NCBI RefSeq assembly: GCF_021165955.1
Contig: NZ_CP088952.1
Span: 2,542,001-2,606,000, forward strand
Length of the DNA stretch: 64,000 nucleotides
Direction: 5' to 3'
Source: Massilia endophytica
GTDB taxonomy: Bacteria; Pseudomonadota; Gammaproteobacteria; Burkholderiales; Burkholderiaceae_D
Below the pieces are notes generated by a model, which made no database searches, was not told where the DNA came from, and saw only the letters and a program-made list of their open reading frames with translations. A program made the translations under genes and the position numbers. Below, piece after piece: positions 49,094-58,007 of the stretch (position 1 is its first letter; each line of letters opens with the position of its first letter).

Positions 49094-50056
49094 TCATTGC
49101 CGAATCACCTTGCAGCCCGGACCGGGGTTGGGCGCAGGTCCATCCGCCGTCTGCGGCACGAAGGCGATGGTCCCGTCGCTCAGGTAGCGCAGCTCTTCCA
49201 CCGCCACGGAGCGGCGGTATTCTCCGCCGCCGGGAAGCCTGGCGTTGTGGTAGAAGATATAGGACTTGCCGTTGAAGTCCACGATGGCGTGATGAATCGT
49301 CTTCACGCCTTCGTTCTTCTTCATGATCACGCCACGGTAGGTCCACGGTCCGGTGGCGCTCGGCCCCGTCGCATAGGCTGTCTCTTCGGGGAACTCGCGC
49401 GACCAGGAAAGGTAGTAGACGCTCTTGTGCTTGTGCAGGTAGGAGGCTTCCTCGAACTTGTCCACGCCCACCGTGTGAATCGGGCCATCCAGTTCCACCA
49501 TGTTCGGCTTGAGTTTCGCGTATTTCAGCACGCGGTTGCCCCAGTACAGATAGGCCTGGCCGTTATCGTCGATGAACACGGCGGGGTCGATGTCGTCCCA
49601 GGAGATATCCGTTTCCTTCGTCATGTCGTTCGTGACAAGCGCCGTGCCGCGCGCATCGCGGAAAGGTCCCGTGGGGCTGTCGGACACCGCCACGCCAATC
49701 GCCTTTCCAGGAACCGCCTTGTGCTCCACTGTCGCATAGAAGTAGTACTTTCCATCGCGCCTGGCGATGTCGGAAGCCCAGGCGTCGGCCTTGGCCCAGC
49801 CGAAGGTCTGCACGTTCAGGGGCGAGCCATGTTCGGTCCAGTTCTTCATGTCGCAGGAGGAGTAGACCCGCCACTCGCGCATCAGGTAGTCCTTGCCGCC
49901 TGCGGGCGCATCATCCTTGCCTACGTAGAGGTAGACGCGGCCGCCATCCACCAGCGCGGCCGGATCGGCCGTATACAGCTTGGGAAACAGCGGATTCGCC
50001 GCCTGCGCGAGCATACAGGCCGCAGCCAGAAGGCCGCCCAGCGTCTGCTTGATCAT
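49094..50056 (-). CDS. Glycoside hydrolase family 43 (arabinosidase/xylosidase-like)
   Basis: A 320-residue secreted five-bladed propeller enzyme with a signal peptide ending near 'AQAAN'. The GH43 catalytic triad is D31 ('YTADPAAL', base), D157 ('DDIDPAV', pKa modulator) and E202 or E203 ('KFEEASYL', acid). It likely cuts alpha-1,5-arabinan ends or arabinofuranosyl branches. It lies between the YjfF-like permease and LysR and is translated together with them. Confidence 0.9.
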   Translation of the reverse strand: MIKQTLGGLLAAACMLAQAANPLFPKLYTADPAALVDGGRVYLYVGKDDAPAGGKDYLMREWRVYSSCDMKNWTEHGSPLNVQTFGWAKADAWASDIARRDGKYYFYATVEHKAVPGKAIGVAVSDSPTGPFRDARGTALVTNDMTKETDISWDDIDPAVFIDDNGQAYLYWGNRVLKYAKLKPNMVELDGPIHTVGVDKFEEASYLHKHKSVYYLSWSREFPEETAYATGPSATGPWTYRGVIMKKNEGVKTIHHAIVDFNGKSYIFYHNARLPGGGEYRRSVAVEELRYLSDGTIAFVPQTADGPAPNPGPGCKVIRQ

Positions 50057-50065
50057 GATGTCTCC

Positions 50066-51052
50066 TTATTGTTGTTGCGAGCGGGACGAGAGCAGGCGCT
50101 GCACCACGCAGAATAGGAACAGCAGGCCGCCGATGACGATTTTCGTCCACCAGGAGCTGAGGGTGCCGTCGAAGGCGATGAGGGTCTGGATGGTGCCCAG
50201 CACCAGCACGCCGGACAGGGCGCCCGCAACATAGCCGCAGCCGCCCGTGAGCAGCGTTCCGCCGATGACGACGGCCGCAATGGCGTCGAGCTCCATGCCC
50301 TGCGCATGCTGGCCGTAACCGGACAGCATGTAGAAGGAGAACAGCACGCCGCCCAGCGCCGCGCACAGGCCGGAAAAGCCGTAGACGAGGATCTTGTTGC
50401 GGCCCACGGCAAGCCCCATCATCAGGGCCGACTGCTCGTTGCCGCCGATGGCGTAGATGGCGCGGCCGAAGGCCGTGCGGCGCGAGACATAAATGCCTGC
50501 TGCAAGCACCGCCAGCGCAATGGCCGCGGCGGGCGAAATGAAGCCACCCAGCACACCAAGCTGGGTCTGCGACATCGTCACGAACAGCGGATTGTCGATG
50601 GTGATGGATTCAACGCTGATCAGGTAGCACAGGCCGCGCGCCAGGAACATGCCCGCCAGCGTGACGATGAAGGGCTGCAGCTGGAAGAAGTGGATGAACG
50701 CGCCCATTCCGGCGCCGAAGGCAAAGCCCATCGCCAGCACGGCCGCGATCACCGCCAGCGGCGGCCAGTGCGCCACGTTCAGCAGCCACGCCGCCACCAT
50801 CGTGGCCAGTGCCAGCACCGATCCCACGGACAGGTCGATGCCGCCGGAGAGAATGACGAAGCTCATGCCCACCGCGATCACCAGCAGGTGCGCATTGTCG
50901 ATGAGGAGGTTCAGCATCACCTGCCAGGAGAGGAAGCCTGGATAGGCCGCGCCTCCGGCCAGCAGCAGCACTGCCAGCAGCAGCACGGTGACCAAGGAAG
51001 TGAAGTACGGCGCAGCCGTGAGGCTGGCGGGTCTGTTCAGGATGGCGTTCAT
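50066..51052 (-). CDS. yjfF: Sugar ABC transporter permease (YjfF-like)
   Basis: A 328-residue inner-membrane protein with about ten helices and the BPD_transp_2 motif 'AVGMSFVILSGGIDLSVGSVLALATM' (outline) plus 'AIGGNEQSALMMGLAVGRNKILVYGF'. It matches YjfF, the second permease of the galactofuranose system YtfQRT-YjfF. The ATG at 51052 overlaps the first permease stop (ATGA). Confidence 0.9.
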   Translation of the reverse strand: MNAILNRPASLTAAPYFTSLVTVLLLAVLLLAGGAAYPGFLSWQVMLNLLIDNAHLLVIAVGMSFVILSGGIDLSVGSVLALATMVAAWLLNVAHWPPLAVIAAVLAMGFAFGAGMGAFIHFFQLQPFIVTLAGMFLARGLCYLISVESITIDNPLFVTMSQTQLGVLGGFISPAAAIALAVLAAGIYVSRRTAFGRAIYAIGGNEQSALMMGLAVGRNKILVYGFSGLCAALGGVLFSFYMLSGYGQHAQGMELDAIAAVVIGGTLLTGGCGYVAGALSGVLVLGTIQTLIAFDGTLSSWWTKIVIGGLLFLFCVVQRLLSSRSQQQ

Positions 51053-52092
51053 CGGCGAATCTTCACTGCGGACTGGGAGAGGCAGACGGCAAACACGACG
51101 ATTGCCTTGACGACCATGTTCACTTCCGGCGGCACGCCGAGGGAGTATATGGTGTAGGTCAGCGTCTGGATGATGAGGGCGCCGATCATGCTGCCAGCCA
51201 GGCTGAATTTGCCGCCGGCGAGCGAGGTGCCGCCCAGCGTCACGGCGAGGATCGCGTCGAGCTCCAGAAGCAGGCCTGCGTTGTTCGCGTCCGCGCTCTT
51301 GATGTTGGAGCTGATCATGAGGCCTGCCAGGCCTGCGCAGGCGGAGCAGAACACGTAGACGAAGAAGATCAGCGTGGCAGTGCGGATGCCCGCCAGGCGC
51401 GAGGCGATGGGATTGATGCCTACCGACTGGATGAAGAGGCCCAGCGCCGTCTTCTTCAACAGCATCCCCACCACCAGCAGCACGGCCGCCACCACCCAGA
51501 GGGCAAAGGGAATGCCCAGCAGGTAGCCGCTGCCGAGGAAGAAGAAAGGCTGGTAATAGACGGTGACGATCTGGCCGTCCGTCAGCAGTTGGGCGAGGCC
51601 CCTGCCCGCCACCATCAGGATCAGCGTGGCCACGATGGGCTGGAGCTTCAGCCCCGCCACCAGCACGCCGTTCCAGGCGCCGCACAGAAGGGCTGCGCCC
51701 ATCGCTGCCGCCAGGGCCAGGGGCATGGGGGTGTTGGCGACGTATTCCGGCACGCCGTTGTTCACCACCATGGTTCCCCCGACCAGCATGCAGGCCATGG
51801 TGCCGGAAAGCGCGACCACGGCGCCCACCGAAATATCGATGCCGCGCGTGGCGATCACCAGGGTCATGCCCAGGGCCGCCAGCATCAGGGGCGCGGCGCG
51901 GTTGACGATGTCGATCAGGGGGCCATACAGGTGCCCGTCGCGCACTTCCAGCCGGAAAAAGCCGGGAATGAAGACGAGGTCCAGCAGCAGCAATGCGAAC
52001 AAGGCCAGCAGGGGCTTGGCCAGCGGATGCTTCAGGAGCGCCAGCGGTGCTGGAGCGTTTGGCGCAGCGGCTTTCAGCGAGCTTACGTTCAT
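51049..52092 (-). CDS. ytfT: Sugar ABC transporter permease (YtfT-like)
   Basis: A 347-residue membrane protein with about ten helices, 'ALGMTLVIATRGIDISVGAVVALSGTMA' (outline) and 'SVGINPIASRLAGIRT'. It matches YtfT. It overlaps the ATPase stop by four bases (ATGA) and the second permease start. Confidence 0.9.
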   Translation of the reverse strand: MNVSSLKAAAPNAPAPLALLKHPLAKPLLALFALLLLDLVFIPGFFRLEVRDGHLYGPLIDIVNRAAPLMLAALGMTLVIATRGIDISVGAVVALSGTMACMLVGGTMVVNNGVPEYVANTPMPLALAAAMGAALLCGAWNGVLVAGLKLQPIVATLILMVAGRGLAQLLTDGQIVTVYYQPFFFLGSGYLLGIPFALWVVAAVLLVVGMLLKKTALGLFIQSVGINPIASRLAGIRTATLIFFVYVFCSACAGLAGLMISSNIKSADANNAGLLLELDAILAVTLGGTSLAGGKFSLAGSMIGALIIQTLTYTIYSLGVPPEVNMVVKAIVVFAVCLSQSAVKIRR

Positions 52093-53609
52093 GCGCCCTC
52101 TCCCGCGATCACCTGCAGCACGGTTTCCTCATTCAGTTCACCGCGCGCATACTCGCCGCAGTGCACGCGGTCGCGCAGCACCACCATGCGGTCGCTCACG
52201 CGCAGCACTTCCGGCAGCTCGGAGGAGATGAACAATATCGACATGCCCTTGCGGCACAGCGTCGTCACGTAATCCATGATCTCCTGCTTGGCGCGGACAT
52301 CGATGCCGCGCGTGGGTTCGTCCAGTATCATCAGCCTGGGGTCCGTCGCCAGCCAGCGCGCGAGGAGCACCTTCTGCTGGTTGCCGCCGGAGAGCGATCC
52401 GATCGGCGTTTCGATGCTGGCGGTCTTGATGCCCAGCCATTTCACGTAGTCCTCGGCCAGCTGCTGCTGGCGCCGGAATGGAATCGCGCGCAGCACGCCC
52501 GCCTTCGCCTGCAAGGCCAGCACGAGGTTTTCCCGTACCGAGAGCGAAAGGATTGCGCCTTCGAGCTTCCTGTCTTCGGAGCAGAAGCCGATACCCGCGG
52601 CGATGGCGTCGCGCGGCGTGGCGAAGGTTTCCTCGCTGCCGCCGATGGCGATGCTGCCGCTGTCCGCCTTGTCCGCGCCGAACAGCAGCCGCGCAAGCTC
52701 GGTGCGGCCGGAGCCCAGCAGGCCGGCGAGGCCGAGCACTTCGCCCAGGCGGATATCCAGGTCGACAGGCGTCAGTGCGCCCTTGCGCCCAAGACCTTTT
52801 GCGGAAAGCAGCACCGGGGCATCCGGAGCGGGGGCCTGCGCCGGCGCGGGAACCTCTGGGGCGTCAGCCGCGTTTGCGGGCGCGCCGATCATCTTGTTCA
52901 CCAGCGCGAGCCGCGACAGTTCGCTGGCGGGATACTCCCCTTCCCGCTCGCCATTGCGCATGACGGTGATGCGGTCCGAAATGGCGTAGGTCTGCTCCAG
53001 GAAGTGCGTGACGAAGAGGATCGCCATGCCCTGCTCGCGCAGCCTGCGCAACACGCGGAACAGAAGCTGCACCTCCGCCTCATCCAGGCTGGAGGTAGGT
53101 TCGTCCAGGATCAGCACTTTGGACGAAATGTTCAGGGCGCGCGAAATCGCCACCATCTGCTGGATCGCCAGCGGATAGCGCGCCAGCGGCGCCGTCACGT
53201 CGATATCGATTTCCAGTTGCTTCAGCAGCGCCGATGCCTGCTCTCGCATGGCGCGCCAGTCCACCCCGAACCAGGTTTTCGGATAACGCCCGATGAAGAT
53301 ATTCTCGGCCACCGAGAGATTGGGGCAGAGATTCACCTCCTGGTAGACGGTGCTGATGCCCAGCTGCTGCGCCTCCAGCGTGGACGCAGGCTGCACGGCC
53401 CGGCCTTCGAGCAGGATGCTGCCCGCGTCCGGCGCATACACCCCCGTCAGCACCTTGATCAGCGTGGACTTCCCGGCGCCGTTCTGGCCCATCAGCGTGT
53501 GCACTTCGCCGGGGAAGAGGCGCAGGCCCGCGTCGGACAGCGCCTTCACGCCGGGGAAGGCCTTGTGAATGCCGGCCAGTTCCAGCACCGGCGTGTTTGA
53601 TTCAGCCAT
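52089..53609 (-). CDS. ytfR: Sugar ABC transporter ATP-binding protein (YtfR-like)
   Basis: A 506-residue double ABC ATPase. The N-terminal half has Walker A 'GQNGAGKST', 'TVYQEVNL' and Walker B 'VLILDEPTSSLDE'. The C-terminal half has 'GLLGSGRTEL', signature 'SLSGGNQQKVLLARWL' and 'MILDEPTRGIDV'. It energises uptake with YtfT and YjfF. It begins 11 bases after the binding protein stop. Confidence 0.92.
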   Translation of the reverse strand: MAESNTPVLELAGIHKAFPGVKALSDAGLRLFPGEVHTLMGQNGAGKSTLIKVLTGVYAPDAGSILLEGRAVQPASTLEAQQLGISTVYQEVNLCPNLSVAENIFIGRYPKTWFGVDWRAMREQASALLKQLEIDIDVTAPLARYPLAIQQMVAISRALNISSKVLILDEPTSSLDEAEVQLLFRVLRRLREQGMAILFVTHFLEQTYAISDRITVMRNGEREGEYPASELSRLALVNKMIGAPANAADAPEVPAPAQAPAPDAPVLLSAKGLGRKGALTPVDLDIRLGEVLGLAGLLGSGRTELARLLFGADKADSGSIAIGGSEETFATPRDAIAAGIGFCSEDRKLEGAILSLSVRENLVLALQAKAGVLRAIPFRRQQQLAEDYVKWLGIKTASIETPIGSLSGGNQQKVLLARWLATDPRLMILDEPTRGIDVRAKQEIMDYVTTLCRKGMSILFISSELPEVLRVSDRMVVLRDRVHCGEYARGELNEETVLQVIAGEGA

Positions 53610-53620
53610 CGGGGAAGCGA

Positions 53621-54577
53621 TCAGTATTTACGGTTCGGGAATTCTTTGGCGGCCACTTCGGCGGGGAATACCTTCTCTTCCGTCACGATGCGCTTGGGCA
53701 GCGGCTTGCCCGCCACCACGTCCTTCGCGGCCTGCATCAGCTGTGGGCCAAGCAGGGGGCTGCATTCCACGGATACGTTCATCTTCCCGAGCATCATGGC
53801 CTCGAACGCGCCCTTCACGCCGTCGATGGAGACGATGACGATATCCTTGCCCGGCTTCAGGCCCGCCTCCTCGATGGCCTGGATGGCGCCGATGGCCATG
53901 TCGTCATTGTGCGCGTACAGCACGTTGATACTGCGGCCGTTCGCCTTGAGGAAGGCTTCCATCACTTCCTTGCCCTTGGCGCGGGTGAATTCGGCCGTCT
54001 GCGTGCGGATGATCTTCAGCTGCGGATTGCCCTTGATGACTTCCTCGAAGCCCGTCTTGCGGTCGATCGCGGGCGCCGAGCCCACCGTGCCTTGCAGCTC
54101 CACGATATTGAAGGTCTTGCCCGGCTGCTTCTTCGCGTAGTCGGCCAGCCAGCGGGCAGCGCGGCGCCCCTCTTCCACGAAGTCGGAGCCGATCAGGGTC
54201 ACGTACAGGGATTTGTCCGCCACGTTGACGTCGCGGTCGGTCAGGATGACAGGGATTTTTGCTGCCTTGGCCTCGCGCAGCACCGTGTCCCAGCCCGATT
54301 CCACCACCGGCGAAAACGCGATCACGTCCACCTTCTGGGCAATGAAGGAACGGATGGCCTTCACCTGGTTTTCCTGGCGCTGCTGTGCATCCGCGAATTT
54401 GAGCGTCACTCCGGCCTTTTTGGCGGCATCCTTGATCGACACGGTGTTCGCCGTGCGCCATTCGCTTTCCGCGCCCACCTGCGAGAAGCCGATCACGAGA
54501 GGTTTGGCGGCGTAGGCGCTGCCAGCCAGGCCAAGCGCGATGGCGCCTGCGATAAAGGTCCTGCGAGTGAGGGTCAT
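53621..54577 (-). CDS. ytfQ: Sugar ABC transporter substrate-binding protein (YtfQ-like)
   Basis: A 318-residue periplasmic binding protein with a twin-arginine-like signal ('LTRRTFIAGAIALGL') and YtfQ-type mature sequence 'IGFSQVGAESEWRTANTVSIKDAAKKAG' (outline), 'VDVIAFSPVVESGWDTVL' and 'LLGPQLMQAAKDVVAG'. YtfQ binds furanose forms of galactose. In this locus L-arabinofuranose is the likely ligand (inference). The ATG at 54577 follows GGAGACAGG. Ninety bases with AT-rich sequence separate it from the GH127 gene. Confidence 0.88.
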   Translation of the reverse strand: MTLTRRTFIAGAIALGLAGSAYAAKPLVIGFSQVGAESEWRTANTVSIKDAAKKAGVTLKFADAQQRQENQVKAIRSFIAQKVDVIAFSPVVESGWDTVLREAKAAKIPVILTDRDVNVADKSLYVTLIGSDFVEEGRRAARWLADYAKKQPGKTFNIVELQGTVGSAPAIDRKTGFEEVIKGNPQLKIIRTQTAEFTRAKGKEVMEAFLKANGRSINVLYAHNDDMAIGAIQAIEEAGLKPGKDIVIVSIDGVKGAFEAMMLGKMNVSVECSPLLGPQLMQAAKDVVAGKPLPKRIVTEEKVFPAEVAAKEFPNRKY

Positions 54578-54667
54578 ACCTGTCTCCATTGTGTTCTTGA
54601 GCCTATAGTAGGGGAAAACCACCATACCAATCTAATCACTTTTTCGAGGCGAGCTATACCTGTTTTG
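54578..54667 (-). promoter_or_regulatory. Upstream region of the YtfQ-like gene, possible internal promoter
   Basis: This is the longest gap inside the arabinose locus (90 bases) and its most AT-rich sequence. On the minus strand TACTAT (54610-54605) could be a -10 preceded by GATTGG at a 16-base spacing. A segment GATTGGTATGGTGG precedes it and may hold an activator site. Only composition and position support it. Confidence 0.3.
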
Positions 54668-56998
54668 TTATCGCAACAGCCTCAAGCCGTACAATCCACC
54701 CGCCACGGAACCGGGACGGGCGACAAATTTGACTTCCAGCTTGCCATTCTCGGCGGCGCCGAGCGGCAAGGCAATATCACGCGTGTAGAACGCCTGCCCT
54801 TCCCTCGCCAGCTCGATGGCCTGAAGGGGCCGGCCGTTCAGCAGGATATCGAACTTCCGGCCCGCGTCGGCGGAAGCGAAGGTGAGGCGCAGCGTGCGCG
54901 CGGCCCCTTCGCGGTCCGTCAGCTGGTAGCTGAACCACCGGCTCGCGTGGCGCCAATGGAGGCCGCTGTTGATACCCGCGTCCGCGCCCTCGCCCTGGAA
55001 GAAATGGTCAGATTCGGGCTGCTGCTCGCCGGGCGCCACCTGGTCAATGGTCCTGGCATCCAGGGCCAGGCGCTCGGCTTCGGCGGCTGCCGTGGCCTGC
55101 TTCATCTGCGCCAGGCCTGCGCTGGTCGTGGTCTGCCAGTACAACATGTAGCGCGAATCGTGCAGGCGGAAGAAGGGAATGAAGCGGATGGACGACGCAT
55201 CCTTGCCCTGCACAAGGCCGTGCGCCGTGAAGGTCAGGGGCTGGCCTTTGACGGGCTTGAACTTGTCCAGGAAGTCCTTCGCATCGCTCACGAACAGCGG
55301 CGCCGCCTCCTGGGGGCACACCGGGCCGCCGGCAATGTGGCCCATGCGCGAATCGTCGGCTACGAAGTTGAGCTTTTCGTGGACGAAGGGCGCCGTTTTC
55401 GCGGCCAGCACAACGGGACCGTGCAGCACGGCGTAGTAGTTCGAGCGGTCCGGCATCTGCTCCAGGGTGGTGCGCATCGGCAGCTTCAGGTCCACGGTAT
55501 CGCCCTTGCGCCAGTTGCGCGCCAGCTCGATATAGCCACCCGGCGCCCCGCTGACTGCCTGCGGTTTTCCGTTGATGCGCACTTTGAGCGCGCCCTTCTC
55601 CACCCATGCGGGATAACGGATTTTGAGCGTGAAGCGCTGCGCCCCGCCGATGGTCAGCCGCGTGGTATCGCTGTCCGGGAAGCTGCCCGTCTGCGTGATG
55701 GTGACGCCGTGCGCCTTCCAGTTCAGGCGCGAGGGAATGAACAGGTTCACATAGAGGACGCCGTTCTCGTGGGCATAGATGAACTCACCGTACTTGGCGT
55801 GGCTTTCGACGCCCGAGCCCACGCAGCACCACATGCCCTTGTCCACATCGGAATACACGCGGTAGTGGTTGGCGCGCATGGGAGTGAAGTAGACGAAGCC
55901 GCCGGTTCCCGGATGCTGGGAAGCGAGAATGTGGTTGTACAGCGCGCGTTCGTAATAGTCGCCGTAGCTGGCCTTCGGCTCCTGCATGTAGAGGCGCTCG
56001 GTCAGCTTCAGCATATTGTAGGTGTTGCAGGTTTCCGGCCCCTCCACTTCGGTGGCCATGGACGAGAAATCCTTATCGTCGTGGAAGTGCTCCTTGACGC
56101 TGTTGCCGCCGATGGCCACAGTGCGGTGGTCGTGAACAGTCTTCCAGAAGAAGTCGGCGGCTTCGTGGTATTTGCGGTCGCCCGTCATTTCCGCGATGCG
56201 CTGAAAACCGATCACTTTGGGGATCTGGGTGTTGGCGTGCAGGCCGGTGAGCTGGTCCCTGCCCTCTTCCAGCGGCTTCAGGATGGCCTGGTGGGAGAAG
56301 CGCATGGCCAGAGCGAGATATTTTCTTTCGCCCGTGATCTCGGCCACGTCAGCGAGAATCTCGTTCATGCCCCCGTGCTCGGCGCGCAGCATCTGCTGCA
56401 TCTGCTCGTCGCTGAGATGCGTGCTGAGGGCCAGCGCCCAGTCGGACATGGCGACCAGCATTGTTCTGGCGTGTTGATTCCCGGCGTACTTCCATGCATC
56501 GCGCAGGCCCGCATAGAGCTTGTGGAGGTTGTACCACGGGACCCACTTGCCGTTGACGCTGAAGTTATCGGCATGCAGCTTGCCGCTGGCAATGTCCTGC
56601 CACGCGGCGGCACCGCCGGGAATGCCGCCCAGGTAGCCGTCCGGCTGCTGGCACTTCTGCAGCTCGGCCACGAAATAATTCAGGCGGCGCAGGACTTCTT
56701 CGTCACCCGTCGATGCGTACATGAGCGCCAGCGCAGAGAGATAGTGGCCTCCCATGTGGCCATCCAGCCCGCTTGACTCCCAGTTGCCGTAGGATGGCTT
56801 GGGCATCGGCTGGCCGGCTTCGCGGCGGAATGGCGCAAGCAGGCGGTCCGCGTCCAGCGCAAGAATGTAGCGCAGGTCCGTGTCCTGGGCTTGGAGGAAG
56901 GGGCCGGGCAGCAGGCGAACATCCTGCAGGGGAAACAGGTCGGCCGCCGCCGCACCCTGTGCCGCCAGCAGGCCAGCCAGTACCAGGGCGCGCATCAT
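54668..56998 (-). CDS. Beta-L-arabinofuranosidase, GH127/GH146 (DUF1680)
   Basis: A 776-residue secreted enzyme with a signal peptide (residues 1-19). The catalytic (alpha/alpha)6 barrel carries the zinc-thiolate site of GH127: E322 and C324 in 'GPETCNTYNML', and C391/C392 in 'GMWCCVGSGVESH', one cysteine being the nucleophile. 'LHANTQIPKVIGFQRI' and 'YNLHKLYAGL' are also typical. A C-terminal beta domain (about 600-776) resembles GH146-size members. It removes beta-L-arabinofuranose. The start ATG at 56998 overlaps the GH43 stop (ATGA). Confidence 0.92.
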   Translation of the reverse strand: MMRALVLAGLLAAQGAAAADLFPLQDVRLLPGPFLQAQDTDLRYILALDADRLLAPFRREAGQPMPKPSYGNWESSGLDGHMGGHYLSALALMYASTGDEEVLRRLNYFVAELQKCQQPDGYLGGIPGGAAAWQDIASGKLHADNFSVNGKWVPWYNLHKLYAGLRDAWKYAGNQHARTMLVAMSDWALALSTHLSDEQMQQMLRAEHGGMNEILADVAEITGERKYLALAMRFSHQAILKPLEEGRDQLTGLHANTQIPKVIGFQRIAEMTGDRKYHEAADFFWKTVHDHRTVAIGGNSVKEHFHDDKDFSSMATEVEGPETCNTYNMLKLTERLYMQEPKASYGDYYERALYNHILASQHPGTGGFVYFTPMRANHYRVYSDVDKGMWCCVGSGVESHAKYGEFIYAHENGVLYVNLFIPSRLNWKAHGVTITQTGSFPDSDTTRLTIGGAQRFTLKIRYPAWVEKGALKVRINGKPQAVSGAPGGYIELARNWRKGDTVDLKLPMRTTLEQMPDRSNYYAVLHGPVVLAAKTAPFVHEKLNFVADDSRMGHIAGGPVCPQEAAPLFVSDAKDFLDKFKPVKGQPLTFTAHGLVQGKDASSIRFIPFFRLHDSRYMLYWQTTTSAGLAQMKQATAAAEAERLALDARTIDQVAPGEQQPESDHFFQGEGADAGINSGLHWRHASRWFSYQLTDREGAARTLRLTFASADAGRKFDILLNGRPLQAIELAREGQAFYTRDIALPLGAAENGKLEVKFVARPGSVAGGLYGLRLLR

Positions 56999-58002
56999 TG
57001 CAGCTGCCCGCTCTGGTAGCGGTTCAGGTCTGCCGGATCGACGGCGGGCCAGCCAGCGGCGTCCCACTTCATCTCCAGCACCTTGAGCTTCTGCACGTAC
57101 TTGTCCGACGTTTCATAGGCATGCAGGACCATGTAGTCCTTGCCGCCCAAAGTATAAGCGCTGTTGTGGCCGAGCGCTTTCCAGGCGCTGTCGCCACGGA
57201 TCACGACCGTGCCGCCGCCCTTCGCCATGTCCCTGCCCTCCTTGTCCAGGAAGGGCCCCGTGACTTCGCGCGAACGGCCGACAGCCACGTGATAGGTGCT
57301 CTTCTCCTTCTGGCAGCACAGCCCCCAGGACACGAACAGGTAGTACCAGCCGTTCTTCCGGAAGATGAAAGGCGCCTCGATATCGTCCGGCTGGCGGTTC
57401 TCGCGCGCGGCAATGGTCTTCCATTCCTGCGGCTCGGCCGGAAGGGTCCAGTCCGCATTCAGCTTGAACATCTTGATGCCGGACCAGAAGGAGCCGAAGG
57501 CCATCCACGCATTACCTTTTCCATCCTCGATTACATTGGGGTCGATGGCATTCCAGTCGTCGCGTTGCGGCACGGACTGCACAACAATGCCCTGGTCCTC
57601 CCATTTGTAGTCCGGGGAGCGCGGGTCTAGCGTCCGATTGACCGTCACGCCGATGGCCGAGGTGTTCTTGCCGAAGGCGGACACCGAGTAGTAAAGGTAG
57701 TACTTGCCGTTATGGTGCTGGATGTCCGGCGCCCACACGTGGCCATCGAAAGTGGGCGCCACGCGCTTTGCCCAGGAAGGCTCGTGCGGGAAAACGCGGC
57801 CTTCGGGGCGCCAGTTCCTCATGTCCTGCGACGAATAGAAGCTGATGCCCGGCCCGGTGCTGAAGACATAGTAGGTATTGCCCTCTTTCGCCATGACCGG
57901 GTCGTGCACCTGCACCTGGGCTGCCTGCGCCATGCCGATGGCAGGCGCCAGGACGAACAGGCCCGCTGCGGCCAGGCCGCGGAACACCGCAGCGCGTTTC
58001 AT
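56995..58002 (-). CDS. Glycoside hydrolase family 43, endo-1,5-alpha-L-arabinanase-like
   Basis: A 335-residue secreted enzyme with a signal peptide ending near 'GMAQA'. The GH43 residues are D34 ('VHDPVMAK'), D154 ('NAIDPNVIED') and E209 ('DDIEAPFIFR'). 'GHVWAPDIQHHNGKYYLYYSVS' and 'GPGISFYSSQDM' are typical of arabinan endo-hydrolases. It should cut the linear arabinan backbone. The ATG at 58002 is preferred because GGAG lies 8 bases before it; a GTG at 58011 overlaps the GH51 stop. Confidence 0.9.
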   Translation of the reverse strand: MKRAAVFRGLAAAGLFVLAPAIGMAQAAQVQVHDPVMAKEGNTYYVFSTGPGISFYSSQDMRNWRPEGRVFPHEPSWAKRVAPTFDGHVWAPDIQHHNGKYYLYYSVSAFGKNTSAIGVTVNRTLDPRSPDYKWEDQGIVVQSVPQRDDWNAIDPNVIEDGKGNAWMAFGSFWSGIKMFKLNADWTLPAEPQEWKTIAARENRQPDDIEAPFIFRKNGWYYLFVSWGLCCQKEKSTYHVAVGRSREVTGPFLDKEGRDMAKGGGTVVIRGDSAWKALGHNSAYTLGGKDYMVLHAYETSDKYVQKLKVLEMKWDAAGWPAVDPADLNRYQSGQLQ

Positions 58003-58007
58003 GGCGA

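Noticed and set aside
53597..56776. Open frame of over 1000 codons opposite ytfQ and the GH127 gene
   Set aside because: Antisense shadow of two well-supported genes; composition is biased and no motif is visible.
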